Positions 50,129 through 59,247 of a DNA stretch of 64,000 nucleotides are shown here, in pieces. Source of the DNA: Candidatus Rhodobacter oscarellae (GTDB lineage: Bacteria; Pseudomonadota; Alphaproteobacteria; Rhodobacterales; Rhodobacteraceae); the NCBI RefSeq assembly GCF_001078595.1, contig NZ_LFTY01000002.1, positions 29,818 to 93,817 of the forward strand, read 5' to 3'. The notes under the pieces are model-generated. The model made no database searches and had not been told where the DNA came from. It saw only the letters and a list, made by a program, of their open reading frames with translations. The translations under genes were made by a program, and so were the position numbers. How positions within the stretch are numbered: position 1 is the first letter of the stretch; each line of letters opens with the position of its first letter.

Positions 50129-51916
50129 ATGAATGAGAAAGCGAGACGCATATTCAATTTGGTTATGATCAAGCCGACGCATTACGATGATGACGGCTAT
50201 CCGATCCAATGGCTGCGCTCGATCATCCCATCAAACACGCTCGCTGCGCTGAACGGATTGGCCGAAGATTGCATCTCCGGCGAAGTTCTGGGGGCCGACG
50301 TTGAAATCCGCCCGCATGTGTTTGACGAGACGAATGCGCGGATCCGGCCTGACAGGATCATAAGCCAATTCCAAGACGACGGCTCTAAGGTTTTGGTGGC
50401 CTTCGCGGGGGTTCAGTCGAACCAATTCCCCCGCGCCATCGACTTGGCGAAACAATTCCTGGATGCCGGATTTATGGTCGCCATCGGTGGGTTTCACGTT
50501 TCTGGCTGTCTGGCGATGCTGAAAACGCTGCCGCCAGATATCCAAGCCGCGAAAGACATGGGCATCACGCTTTTCGCTGGCGAGGCGGAAGAGGGGCGCC
50601 TGGGGCAGGTTCTGCGCGATGCTGACAATGGGCAGCTGAAGCCGATCTACAACCACATGAACGATCTGCCCAGCCTGGAGCTTCAGCCGCATCCCTTCCT
50701 GGACCTCAAACTAATCGGGCGGGTTCAAAATGACTTCTCTAGCTTCGATCTAGGACGCGGCTGCCCCTACCAATGCTCATTCTGCACGATCATAAACGTG
50801 CAGGGGCGCAAAAGCCGGTTCCGCTCTGCTGACGACCTAGAGGCAATCGTGCGCAAAAATGCCGCGCAGGGCATTCACAAGTTTTTCGTGACGGATGATG
50901 ACCTGGCGCGCAACAAACGTTGGGAGGAGTTTTTCGACCGGCTGATCGAGTTGCGCAAAGAGGGGCTTGGGGTCGAACTGTTTGTGCAGGTCGATATGCT
51001 GTGCCACAGGATCGACGGTTTCATTGAAAAGGCCTGCAAGGCTGGCGTGACGCGCGTGTTCATGGGGCTTGAGAACATCAACCCAGAGAACCTCTTGGCT
51101 GCAAATAAGCGGCAGAACAAGATCACCGAATACCGGCTTATGATGCAGGAATGGCGGCAATATGGGGCGGCTCTCTATGCGGGGTACATCATCGGCTTCC
51201 CCGGCGACACAAAGGACAGCGTGCTGCGTGACGTTGAGATCATCAAGCGCGAGCTTCCGTTGGATGTGCTGGAGTTCTTCTATCTAACGCCACTACCGGG
51301 GTCCGCGGATCACAAGAAACTTGCCGAAGGCGGGGTCTGGATGGACCCGGACATGAACAAATACGATCTGTTCCATCGCGTGACGCATCACCCAACGATG
51401 TCAGATGACGAATGGGAAGATACCTATCGGGCGGCTTGGGCGGCGTTCTTCACGGATGAACACATCGAAACAATCGGCAGACGCGCCGTGGCGCAGCCAG
51501 TTAAGGGCGTGAATGTCGACGAGGTTTACGAGTTCTTCATGTCCTATCAGATCGAAGGCGTCCACCCGCTGGAGGGCGGCGTGCTGCGTCGCAAGTATCG
51601 GCGCGATCGCCGTCCCGGGCTGCCACTGGTCAACCCGCTGATCTTTTACCCGGTTCACGCCTTTGAGACGATCACCAAGCTTCTGCGCTACGCTCTAGGC
51701 TATTGGAAGGCGCACAGAATGCACAAACGCATCCATGCGCGGCCCGATAAACGAACCTATCGCGATGTCTCTACAACGCCGCCAAGAACCAGCGATATTG
51801 ATGAGCTGTCGCTTTTAACGGAAACGGCCGGGGCCAGGGGGGCCATACGCCGCAGCAAGGTGCAAAACGCGGCGAAATCCGGTGCGGGCGAAGTTCCAAT
51901 GCTGGATTCGGCGTAG
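50129..51916 (+). CDS. B12-binding-type radical SAM protein
   Basis: 595 residues from ATG 50129 (GGGAG upstream). Residues about 1-185 resemble a cobalamin-type Rossmann domain (KVLVAFAGVQSNQFPRAIDLAKQFLDAGFMVAIGGFHVSG). The radical SAM cluster motif is GRGCPYQCSFCTI (CxxxCxxC), followed by FFVTDDDLARNKRWEEFFDRL and AGYIIGFPGDT. The C-terminal 150 residues are basic and unassigned. The gene composition is AT-richer than its neighbours. Substrate unknown; methyltransferases of this architecture act on lipids or peptides. Confidence 0.8.
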   Translation: MNEKARRIFNLVMIKPTHYDDDGYPIQWLRSIIPSNTLAALNGLAEDCISGEVLGADVEIRPHVFDETNARIRPDRIISQFQDDGSKVLVAFAGVQSNQFPRAIDLAKQFLDAGFMVAIGGFHVSGCLAMLKTLPPDIQAAKDMGITLFAGEAEEGRLGQVLRDADNGQLKPIYNHMNDLPSLELQPHPFLDLKLIGRVQNDFSSFDLGRGCPYQCSFCTIINVQGRKSRFRSADDLEAIVRKNAAQGIHKFFVTDDDLARNKRWEEFFDRLIELRKEGLGVELFVQVDMLCHRIDGFIEKACKAGVTRVFMGLENINPENLLAANKRQNKITEYRLMMQEWRQYGAALYAGYIIGFPGDTKDSVLRDVEIIKRELPLDVLEFFYLTPLPGSADHKKLAEGGVWMDPDMNKYDLFHRVTHHPTMSDDEWEDTYRAAWAAFFTDEHIETIGRRAVAQPVKGVNVDEVYEFFMSYQIEGVHPLEGGVLRRKYRRDRRPGLPLVNPLIFYPVHAFETITKLLRYALGYWKAHRMHKRIHARPDKRTYRDVSTTPPRTSDIDELSLLTETAGARGAIRRSKVQNAAKSGAGEVPMLDSA

Positions 51917-52111
51917 CGCAAGGTCACAATCCCACATTTCAGTCTTGGCAGGCGGAAACTTTCCGACTATTCAGCGGGCTCGGCTTGCTCGATTCTTTTC
52001 GTCTAGCCGTATTCGTCCAAGACGGTGGGTTGGGGCAAAATCCCCGCTAATTCCTGCCCGAGACGGGATCACTCCAGATTGGCCGAGGGCATGCGCTCGC
52101 GGGCGGTTTGC

Positions 52112-52180
52112 GGTCCCGTAATACGGACCCAACCGCTGGCTTGAGCCGGCAAAACTGAGCCGGGCGGGGCAACCCGCCCA
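52112..52180 (+). promoter_or_regulatory. rplJ: rplJ leader hairpins
   Basis: GGTCCCGTAATACGGACC (about 52112-52129) and GGGCGGGGCAACCCGCCC (52162-52179) form stems in the rplJ leader. The second has a GCAA tetraloop and ends 16 nt before the GTG start. L10 autoregulation through its leader is known in bacteria; these are the likely structural elements, unproven here. Confidence 0.5.
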
Positions 52181-52195
52181 TAATGGAGTGAAACT

Positions 52196-52714
52196 GTGGA
52201 TAGAGCCCAAAAAGAGAAAGTGGTCGACGAACTCGGCCAGATCTTCGAGAGCTCTGGCGTTGTGGTCGTAGCCCACTACGCAGGTCTCACGGTTGCCGAG
52301 ATGCAAGATCTCCGGGGTCGCATGCGCGAAGCCGGCGGATCTGTACGCGTCGCCAAGAACAGGCTCGCCAAGATCGCCCTTGAAGGCAAAGATAACGCCG
52401 TTATCGCTGACCTTCTGACGGGCATGACCGTACTCGCCTATTCCGAAGACCCAGTGGCTGCGGCCAAGGTCATGGAAGCCTACGCCAAGGATAACAAGAA
52501 GCTTGAGATCCTGGGCGGCGCTATGGGTGAGACGGCGCTGGACCGCGCCGGTGTCAAAGCAGTGTCCGATATGCCGTCGCGCGAGGAGCTTATTGCCTCC
52601 ATCGTCGGCTGCATCGGCGCACCCGCTTCGAACATCGCCGGGGCCATTGGCGCACCTGCTTCGAACATCGCTTCGATCCTCTCCTCCATCGAGGAGAAGG
52701 CCGAGGCGGCTTAA
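52196..52714 (+). CDS. rplJ: ribosomal protein L10
   Basis: 172 residues. The start is GTG at 52196 with GGAG upstream. It begins [40 protein letters not shown], then [13 protein letters not shown], all typical of L10. The C-terminal [23 protein letters not shown] binds L7/L12 dimers; the duplicated motif is normal in alphaproteobacteria. It forms a bicistronic unit with rplL. Confidence 0.96.
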   Translation: MDRAQKEKVVDELGQIFESSGVVVVAHYAGLTVAEMQDLRGRMREAGGSVRVAKNRLAKIALEGKDNAVIADLLTGMTVLAYSEDPVAAAKVMEAYAKDNKKLEILGGAMGETALDRAGVKAVSDMPSREELIASIVGCIGAPASNIAGAIGAPASNIASILSSIEEKAEAA

Positions 52715-52784
52715 GGCAAACCGGATACCTGCGTGGGGGACAAGCCCGCACGTTGGAACACATCTTAGGAACGGAAACTGAAAA

Positions 52785-53168
52785 ATGGCTGATCTGAAGA
52801 AACTTGCCGAAGAGATCGTGGGTCTGACCCTGCTCGAGGCACAAGAGCTGAAAACCATCCTCAAGGACGAGTACGGCATCGAGCCCGCCGCCGGCGGCGC
52901 TGTGATGATGGCCGGCCCGGCCGGTGGCGACGCCGGTGGCGCCGCTGAAGAAGAGCAGACCGAGTTCGACGTGATCCTGAAGGCCGCTGGCGCCTCCAAG
53001 ATCAACGTCATCAAGGAGGTCCGCGCGATCACCGGTCTGGGCCTGAAAGAGGCGAAAGACCTGGTCGAGGCCGGCGGCAAGGCCGTCAAAGAGGCCTGCT
53101 CCAAGGACGAAGCCGAGGAGATCAAAGGCAAGCTGGAAGCAGCTGGCGCCGAGGTCGAGCTCAAGTAA
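52785..53168 (+). CDS. rplL: ribosomal protein L7/L12
   Basis: 127 residues: N-terminal dimerisation helix, Ala/Gly-rich hinge ([23 protein letters not shown]) and a C-terminal domain with [36 protein letters not shown]. It recruits translation factors to the ribosomal stalk. A strong terminator follows instead of rpoB. Confidence 0.97.
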   Translation: MADLKKLAEEIVGLTLLEAQELKTILKDEYGIEPAAGGAVMMAGPAGGDAGGAAEEEQTEFDVILKAAGASKINVIKEVRAITGLGLKEAKDLVEAGGKAVKEACSKDEAEEIKGKLEAAGAEVELK

Positions 53169-53190
53169 TCCAACTTTTGGTTGGAACAAG

Positions 53191-53220
53191 AAGGCCGGGC
53201 CCCAGCGCCCGGCCTTTTTT
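53191..53220 (+). terminator. rplJL terminator
   Basis: GGCCGGGC at 53193-53200 pairs with GCCCGGCC at 53206-53213, loop CCCAG-like, followed by TTTTTT. A textbook intrinsic terminator directly after rplL. Confidence 0.92.
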
Positions 53221-53351
53221 GTCTGTAATGCGGGTTTTGCTCCCTTTCGGGATGCAATTGCATCTGTCCGCATTGTGCACTTCCGGATAACCGGAAGATG
53301 GCCTTTTGATGCCGTCGTCCTTGCGACTGGCATGCGCATAGCCGCCCTTAC

Positions 53352-54245
53352 TTATTCCTGTAACGTTGCCATCAGCTCTCGCATGAATCGGGCCGAGGCG
53401 ACCGGCAGCGTGCGGCCCCGCTGTTGGCCCAGCAGCAGATTACCCGGCGCGACGTCCTGCTTTGCCAGGGGTATTGCGACCAAATCCGGCGTGCGCGCCA
53501 TGTTCAGCCCAATGGGGAACTGAAAGCTGATCATGTGCTCCCATTCGCTGTAGTGGCACATGAAGTCGAAGCTGTCGGATTCAATGACCGGATTCACCTT
53601 GTCAGAGGTTGTGCGCCGCGCGGCGGTCTCCAGCAGGACGCGCACCGCGTATTTCTCAGACGGGGCCACATGAGGATAGCGCAAGGCGTCGCGCAGGCGG
53701 ATCGTTTCCCGCCCGGCGAGGGGGTGGCTGGCCAGCATCACGGCGCAGATCGGTTGCGCCATGGTATAGACGATCTCGAAGTCGACCATTGTGCGCGGCT
53801 CGAACACCAAGGCGATGTCGCTTGCAAACTCGGACAGCTCGCGTTCCGCGGCGACGCGATCGCGGTTGTTGACGGTGAATGTCACCCCCGGATGGTTATG
53901 GCGGTACCGCGCAATCACCTGCGGCAGGAAAAATGGCAACAAAGCCTGCGAGCACGCGATGGAGACATGCCCGCGCCGCACACCGGACAGGTCCGATACC
54001 TGGGACTTCAATCGCGCAAAGTCTGAGCGCTGCGACCGGATATGGTGCAGCAGCAGCTCGCCCGCCGGGTTCAACCGCATGCCGCGCGGAAGGCGCTCGA
54101 AGATCTCGTACCCGAACTCGTCCTCAAACCGATTGATCCGCCGGTTCAAGGCCGAGGCCGTGATATGCATGTCCTCCGCCGCCTTGCGGATCGACCCCGC
54201 GCGGATCACGCCTTCGATGAATTCAAAGTCCTTCAGATATCGCAT
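53352..54245 (-). CDS. LysR-family regulator
   Basis: 297 residues from ATG 54245. The N-terminal HTH has FIEGVIRAGSIRKAAEDMHITASALNRRINRFEDEFGYEIFERLPRGMRLN. The effector domain (HVSIACSQALLPFFLPQVIARYRHNHPGVTF) is of the periplasmic-binding fold. It is divergent from the allophanate hydrolase remnant and the dipeptide-type transporter genes, which it probably once regulated. The alternative start at 54281 adds an unlikely N-terminus. Confidence 0.9.
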   Translation of the reverse strand: MRYLKDFEFIEGVIRAGSIRKAAEDMHITASALNRRINRFEDEFGYEIFERLPRGMRLNPAGELLLHHIRSQRSDFARLKSQVSDLSGVRRGHVSIACSQALLPFFLPQVIARYRHNHPGVTFTVNNRDRVAAERELSEFASDIALVFEPRTMVDFEIVYTMAQPICAVMLASHPLAGRETIRLRDALRYPHVAPSEKYAVRVLLETAARRTTSDKVNPVIESDSFDFMCHYSEWEHMISFQFPIGLNMARTPDLVAIPLAKQDVAPGNLLLGQQRGRTLPVASARFMRELMATLQE

Positions 54246-54387
54246 TGCCGATCTCGATCCTAAGCGGTGCGTTTTTTGCACCGGTTTTGTGAATTATTAG
54301 CATTTGTTTCCAATGCCTTGCGCAACGAAGCTGTCGATGTGAAGCACAGGAATCGGCGATGTTCTGGAAAACGATGGATAAAATGGC

Positions 54388-54925
54388 ATGAGCGCCGGAA
54401 TTCCACTCACTCTGTCAGCCTTGCGCAAGGCCTACTCGGATGGCGTGGATCCAGCGCATATCGTCGAGCAGGTCTACGCCAGGATCGCAGAGGTCGCGGA
54501 CCCGATGGGCCCCAACAACATGCTGGGCACCGACACCAACTTTGTGAACCTGATGGATATGTGCGGCATCGCCGTCCCGGCGCCCGCACAGCCTGACGGA
54601 TCGCGGAGCGACCTTTGTGCGCCAAGACGCCTGCGCCCCGGATTACACGTTCCACGCCCTGACCGTGGGGCAAGTGCCGCGTCCCGGAATGTTGCGCACG
54701 ACGCAAGGCGCGGGCGGGGCGATCACGGTCGAGCTGTGGGACATGCCGGTCACGGGTTTTGGCGGGTTCATGAAAACCATCCCGGCTCCTTTGGGCATTG
54801 GCACCATCACTTTGGCGGACGGGACGGCGGTTCAGGGTTTCGTCTGTGAGGCCATCGCATGCGAAGGCGCCAAGGACATCACCCACATTGCAGATTGGCG
54901 AAAGTACTTGGCCGAGACGACCTGA
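54388..54925 (+). pseudogene. collapsed allophanate hydrolase (atzF-like) remnant
   Basis: Three blocks of an allophanate hydrolase survive in order. An N-terminal block ([33 protein letters not shown]) is followed by a mid block ([23 protein letters not shown]), then a C-terminal block ([27 protein letters not shown] and [27 protein letters not shown]). The catalytic amidase core is missing. The first join keeps frame near 54509; the second, near 54592, shifts frame. A full enzyme is about 600 residues. The gene therefore cannot make a working amidase. Confidence 0.85.
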
Positions 54926-54994
54926 AGTAAGAGCGCGCGCCGTATGCGCCCACCGAAGATACGCGGCGATGCGTGACACAACATGGAGACCAAA

Positions 54995-56596
54995 ATGACT
55001 GAGATTTCGAGAAGAAGACTGTTACAAGCCGGTGTCGTGACCGCTGCGAGTTTGCCATTCCTGCGGGCCATGCCCGCCCAAGCGCAAAGCAGCGATGTAT
55101 TGGTGGCCGTGAACGGTCAGACCATCAACAGCCTGGATTTGCACCGCACCGGCACGAACCGGCCCAGCTATCAGGTGGCGATCAACTGCTATGATCGGCT
55201 GGTGTCCTTTGGCACCAAGCCCTCAACCGGTGGCGGGCTGGAGTTTGACTATTCCAAGGTCGAGCCCGAACTGGCCGAAAGCTGGAGCGTCTCTGAGGAC
55301 GGCCTGGTTCTGACCTTCAACCTGCGCGACGCCACGTTCCAGGATGGCAGCCCGGTCACCGCCGCCGACGTGAAATGGTCCTTTGACCGGGCGGTGTCGC
55401 TTGGCGGTTTCCCCGCGGTTCAGATGAAGGCGGGCGGCTTTGTGCGGCCCGACCAGTTTGCCGCGATTGACGAGAAGACCTTTCAGATCAATCTGGATGC
55501 GCCCTCGAAACTGGCCATTCCCGACCTTGCCGTGCCGATCCCCTTTGTCATCAACTCGAAACTTGCGATGGCGAATGCGACCGAGGAGGACCCGTGGGCC
55601 ACGGAGTATCTGCACCTCAACACAATCGGGTCAGGCGCCTTTAAGGTGGCCCGCTGGACGCCGGGCGAGCAGTTGATCTACGAGCGCAATGACGATTGGG
55701 CCAGCGGCCCGCTGCCCGCCTATAAGCGGGTGGTGATCCGCGAAGTGCCCTCGGCGGCGACCCGCCGCGCGGTGATCGAACGGGGCGACGCGCAGGTGTC
55801 GTTCAACATCCCCAGCAAGGACGCTTTGGAGCTGTCGGAGCTGATGGAGGTCAATTCGACCCCGATCGCCAATTGCATCAACTGCATCGGCCTGAACACC
55901 AAATTCGAGCCGTTCCAGGACGCCGACGTGCGCAAGGCCGTGGCCTATGCCATCCCCTATGAGGCGATCTTTCAGACCGCCGCCTATGGCCGTGGCGCCC
56001 CGCTTTGGGGGGAAGAGACCGAGCGCGGGGACATCGCCTGGCCGCGCAAGACCGGCTATGTGGAAGACCTCGACAAAGCCAAAGAGCACCTTGCCAAATC
56101 GGGGTTCCCGGACGGCTTTGAAGTGCCGTTCTCGATCAGCCTGAACCAGCTTGACTGGATGGAGCCGACGGCGCTGTTGATCCAGGAAAGCCTTGGCAAG
56201 ATCGGGATCACCGTCACGATTGACAAGATCCCCGGAGCGGATTGGCGCACGGCCTCGCTGGTGGAGAAACGGCTGGCCTTCCACCTTGAGGGCTTCGGCG
56301 GTTGGCTTGATACGCCCGACTACTACTTCTTCTGGGCCTATAAGCACGGGCACCTGTTCAACTCGTCCAACTACCACAACGAAGAGATCGAGGCGCTGGT
56401 GGATGTCACCCTGCCGATGGAGGTCGACCATCCCGACTATGAGCCGAACGTGAAGCGCATGCTTGAAATCGCGCTGGAGGACCTGCCGCGCATCCCGCTT
56501 TGGCAACCTGCGCTGAACGTCGCCTTGAACGGGGCCACGGATTACGAGTTCTGGTTCCATCGGCAATTGGACGTGCGTCCAATCAAGCCAGCGTAA
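54995..56596 (+). CDS. dipeptide-type ABC transporter substrate-binding protein
   Basis: 533 residues from ATG 54995, with GGAG 6 nt upstream; ATG 54983 overlaps the Shine-Dalgarno. Tat-like signal (SRRRLLQAGVVTAASLPFLRAMPAQA), then the SBP family 5 fold with ELAESWSVSEDGLVLTFNLRDATFQDGSPVTAADVKWSFDRA. It captures a peptide or similar solute in the periplasm. Its TAA overlaps the dppB start (TAATG). Proximity to the allophanate hydrolase remnant suggests a nitrogenous substrate; inference only. Confidence 0.92.
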   Translation: MTEISRRRLLQAGVVTAASLPFLRAMPAQAQSSDVLVAVNGQTINSLDLHRTGTNRPSYQVAINCYDRLVSFGTKPSTGGGLEFDYSKVEPELAESWSVSEDGLVLTFNLRDATFQDGSPVTAADVKWSFDRAVSLGGFPAVQMKAGGFVRPDQFAAIDEKTFQINLDAPSKLAIPDLAVPIPFVINSKLAMANATEEDPWATEYLHLNTIGSGAFKVARWTPGEQLIYERNDDWASGPLPAYKRVVIREVPSAATRRAVIERGDAQVSFNIPSKDALELSELMEVNSTPIANCINCIGLNTKFEPFQDADVRKAVAYAIPYEAIFQTAAYGRGAPLWGEETERGDIAWPRKTGYVEDLDKAKEHLAKSGFPDGFEVPFSISLNQLDWMEPTALLIQESLGKIGITVTIDKIPGADWRTASLVEKRLAFHLEGFGGWLDTPDYYFFWAYKHGHLFNSSNYHNEEIEALVDVTLPMEVDHPDYEPNVKRMLEIALEDLPRIPLWQPALNVALNGATDYEFWFHRQLDVRPIKPA

Positions 56597-57084
56597 TGTC
56601 ACCTCGCGCCAGGATCATCGCTGCGCGCTTGGCTCAGGCCATCCCGGTTATCATCGGGGTGGTCATCATTACCTTTGTCCTGACCCGCGCGCTGCCCGGT
56701 GACCCGGCGGTCTATTTCGCGGGCGACGCGGCGGATGAGGCTTCGATCCAGCAAGTGCGCGAGGCGCTGGGGCTGGACAAGCCCCTGCCGCAGCAATTCC
56801 TGATCTATGTCAGCGACCTGCTGCGCGGCGACTGGGGCAACAGCCTGTCCACCGGCCAGCCGGTGCTGTCCGATCTGGCGCGGCGCCTGCCGGCATCGCT
56901 TGAACTGACCTTGCTGTCGCTGATCCTGTCCTGTGCCATAGCGATCCCCCTTGGCGTCATGGCCGCGACCAAGCCGGGCTCGTGGCGCGACCACCTGTGC
57001 CGCGTCGCCGTGACGGCCGGAGTGTCCTTGCCGACCTTCTTCACCGGCATCCTGTTGATCTATATATTCTACTACCTTCCGTAA
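56596..57084 (+). pseudogene. dppB-like permease, 5' part (split by IS)
   Basis: 161 codons of a dipeptide/oligopeptide ABC permease (RIIAARLAQAIPVIIGVVIITFVLTRALPGDP, LDKPLPQQFLIYVSDLLRGDWG) run to CTT at 57078. The IS element begins there and a stop follows after two foreign codons. The membrane-spanning core is thus lost. Joined to 58705-59247 the frame is restored as IYIFYYLLDIAPSPLGRLG. Confidence 0.92.
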
Positions 57085-57090
57085 TGGGCC

Positions 57091-57505
57091 AGTTGATGTC
57101 AAGGACAGCGTTTTCACCCTCAAAAACCCGGGAACCGACGAAGGTTTCCGGGGTGCCTGCCAGGCGCAGTGAGGTTCACAGCGGAGTGATTGTGCTGTGG
57201 CGATGGGGAATATGCCAGTGTTGTTGGCCTCGCCTGTCGGCATGCCTGCTCACCGTGATGTGTCTGCGCCGGGCTCGTGCTTCCGTCCGTGGTCAGCGCA
57301 ATGGCTGCCAACTTCATACCTTGTCCGGTTCGGCTCCCGAGTGTCGATCTTCAGGGCGCGCTCAACCCTGGAACGGGTCGGCAGATGGCAGCTTGCGTAC
57401 ATCATCGGGGACCGCGTCCCGGCTGGGACACTGGTGGGCCGGCACCGTCAGGTGCGGCCGAACGCTCCTTGTGCTGAAAACATTTCAATCATGGATGCGG
57501 GGCGC
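57091..57505 (-). ncRNA. candidate bridge RNA region of IS element
   Basis: A non-coding segment of about 415 bp downstream of the transposase. It holds three stems: GGGAACC/GGTTTCC (57130-57149), GGGAC/GTCCC (57408-57420), and GGCCGGCACC-GTCA-GGTGCGGCC (57437-57459, one bulge). IS110-family recombinases use a structured bridge RNA from a non-coding end; in the IS1111 group it lies 3' of the gene, as here. No loop-to-target match was established. Confidence 0.5.
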
Positions 57506-58549
57506 TCAGGCGTTCTGCCGGAGCGCCATCGCCTCGTCACGGGTGAAGCGGAACCCGGTTCCATCCACCCACATCCGGTGCAGCACCACGCCGATGCGAC
57601 GGGCCAGCGCCACGGTGGCACGTCTCTTCCCACGACGCTCGGCAAGGCGCAGCGCCCAGGACTTGAGCCAGTTCGGGCCGCCATGATGCAGCATCACGTT
57701 GGCCGCCTGGTAGAGCGCCGCCCGGAGACCTGCGTCTCCGACCTTGGTGATCGCGCCCACAATGGACCGCTCGCCGGATTCATCCCGCCCCGGCGTCAGC
57801 CCGACCCAGGGGCCAACATCACGAGATCGTTTGAAGCGTGTGGGATCATCGATCGCGGCCTTCACCGTCAGCGCAACGACGGCACCCACACCGGGCATGG
57901 TCATCAGCAGGCGACAGATCGGATCGATCTTCGCCTGATCGCGCACCATCTTCTCGAACCCCGCAAGTTCCCTTCGCAGCTCTGCGCGGGCACGCAGGAT
58001 CGGCTCAATAGCCGCTTTCAGCACAGTATTGCCCGCCGCCAGGTCCCTGACCCGCTGGTCATAGCGACCTTTCGAGACGGGTCCCATCTTCAGGCCAAAG
58101 TTGCGCAACACGCCCCGCACCGACAGTTCCAACTGGATCAGTACCTTCTGGATCGCCTTGCGCGCCGTCAGCAACACGCGTGTTTCCTGAGCAGGAACCG
58201 ACTTGCAGTGCACGGCGCTGAACCAACCCATCTGCAGGAGATGCGCGATCCCCTGTGCATCCCGCCGATCCGTCTTGATCGGGCTTGCTTTCAGCGCCGC
58301 CTTCACTTGCCGCGTTTCCATCAGGATCGCGGGTAGCCCGGCCTCGGTCAGCCCCTTGTGAAGCCATTGGGACAGTGGACCCGCTTCCAGGCCAATCCCG
58401 GTAATCTCGCAGGGCAAGGCCTTGAGGAAGCTGACCAACACTTCCGGCTCGCTGGCGACGTCAGTTTCCTTCAGGATCTTGCCGCGATCACCGAGCACGC
58501 AAACAGCCGTGCTTGCCAGAGAGACGTCCAGTCCGATAAAGATATCCAT
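57506..58549 (-). CDS. IS110-family transposase
   Basis: 347 residues from ATG 58549 (AAAGGAC upstream). The N-terminal DEDD RuvC-like domain starts MDIFIGLDVSLAS with later GLEAGPLSQWL and KTDRRDAQGIAHLLQMG; the C-terminal transposase-20 domain has LLMTMPGVGAVVALTVKAAIDDPTRF and VGLTPGRDESG. Intact, so the element may still be mobile. The longer upstream reading to 58639 lacks support. Confidence 0.93.
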   Translation of the reverse strand: MDIFIGLDVSLASTAVCVLGDRGKILKETDVASEPEVLVSFLKALPCEITGIGLEAGPLSQWLHKGLTEAGLPAILMETRQVKAALKASPIKTDRRDAQGIAHLLQMGWFSAVHCKSVPAQETRVLLTARKAIQKVLIQLELSVRGVLRNFGLKMGPVSKGRYDQRVRDLAAGNTVLKAAIEPILRARAELRRELAGFEKMVRDQAKIDPICRLLMTMPGVGAVVALTVKAAIDDPTRFKRSRDVGPWVGLTPGRDESGERSIVGAITKVGDAGLRAALYQAANVMLHHGGPNWLKSWALRLAERRGKRRATVALARRIGVVLHRMWVDGTGFRFTRDEAMALRQNA

Positions 58550-58704
58550 GTCGTTGTCCTTTCTATTCTTTGGAATTGAGGCGCGCCATCTGGCAAGACC
58601 TCGTAGACACGCATCATGCGTATCAAAGGGCAACGACACCCTCTCTGCGACACCGCTTCAAGCGTAACGACCGAGATTCGCGCCGAGGCCCATTACGGTA
58701 TCTT

Positions 58705-59247
58705 CTGGATATCGCGCCGTCACCGCTTGGCCGATTGGGTTTTCTGTATATCGAGCCAGAACGGATCACCGGATTCTACCTGATCGACGCGGCGCTTGCT
58801 GGCGATTGGGAGACCTTTGGCGGCGCGGCCAAGCAGCTGGTCCTGCCCGCCGCCACCATGGCGATCTTCACCTTGGCCCCCATTGCGCGCATGACACGCG
58901 CGGCGATGCTGCAGGCCCTGTCGTCCGACTTCATTCGCACCGCCCGCGCCGCCGGGCTGGCGCCGCGCAAGATCCTGGTTGGCTACGCGCTGCGCAATGC
59001 GTTGCTGCCGGTCGTGACCACCTTGGGCATGGTGTTCTCCTTTGCCCTGGGCGCGAATGTCCTTGTCGAGAAGGTCTTTGCCTGGCCGGGCATCGGATCC
59101 TACGCGGTCGACGCCCTGGTCGCGTCAGACTACGCCGCGGTGCAGGGCTTTGTCCTGGCGATGGCATTGCTCTTCGTCGCGTTGAACCTGATCATCGATC
59201 TGCTCTACGCCGTGATTGATCCGCGCATCGGGTTTGAAGCCGGATGA
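58705..59247 (+). pseudogene. dppB-like permease, 3' part (split by IS)
   Basis: 180 codons without a native start: LLDIAPSPLGRLGFLYIEPERITGFYLID, then the permease EAA loop region (MTRAAMLQALSSDFIRTARAAGLAPRKI) and the final helices. It is in frame with the 5' part once 57079-58704 is removed, giving a 341-residue protein of usual DppB length. Any product from here would need an internal start. TGA overlaps the dppC start. Confidence 0.9.

Larger units (their letters stand above)
57079..58698 (-). mobile_element. IS110/IS1111-family insertion sequence
   Basis: A 1620-bp element bounded by a perfect 12-bp inverted repeat: CCGTAATGGGCC at 57079-57090 and GGCCCATTACGG at 58687-58698. It contains one transposase on the minus strand and a 415-bp non-coding end on the 3' side of that gene. 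The flanks are TACCTT (57073-57078) and TATCTT (58699-58704), differing at one position. IS1111-group repeats are sub-terminal, so true ends may lie a few bp outside. It disrupts dppB. Confidence 0.88.

Noticed and set aside
52600-52700. Duplication at the C-terminus of L10
   Set aside because: The doubled GAPASNIA motif is usual in alphaproteobacterial L10.
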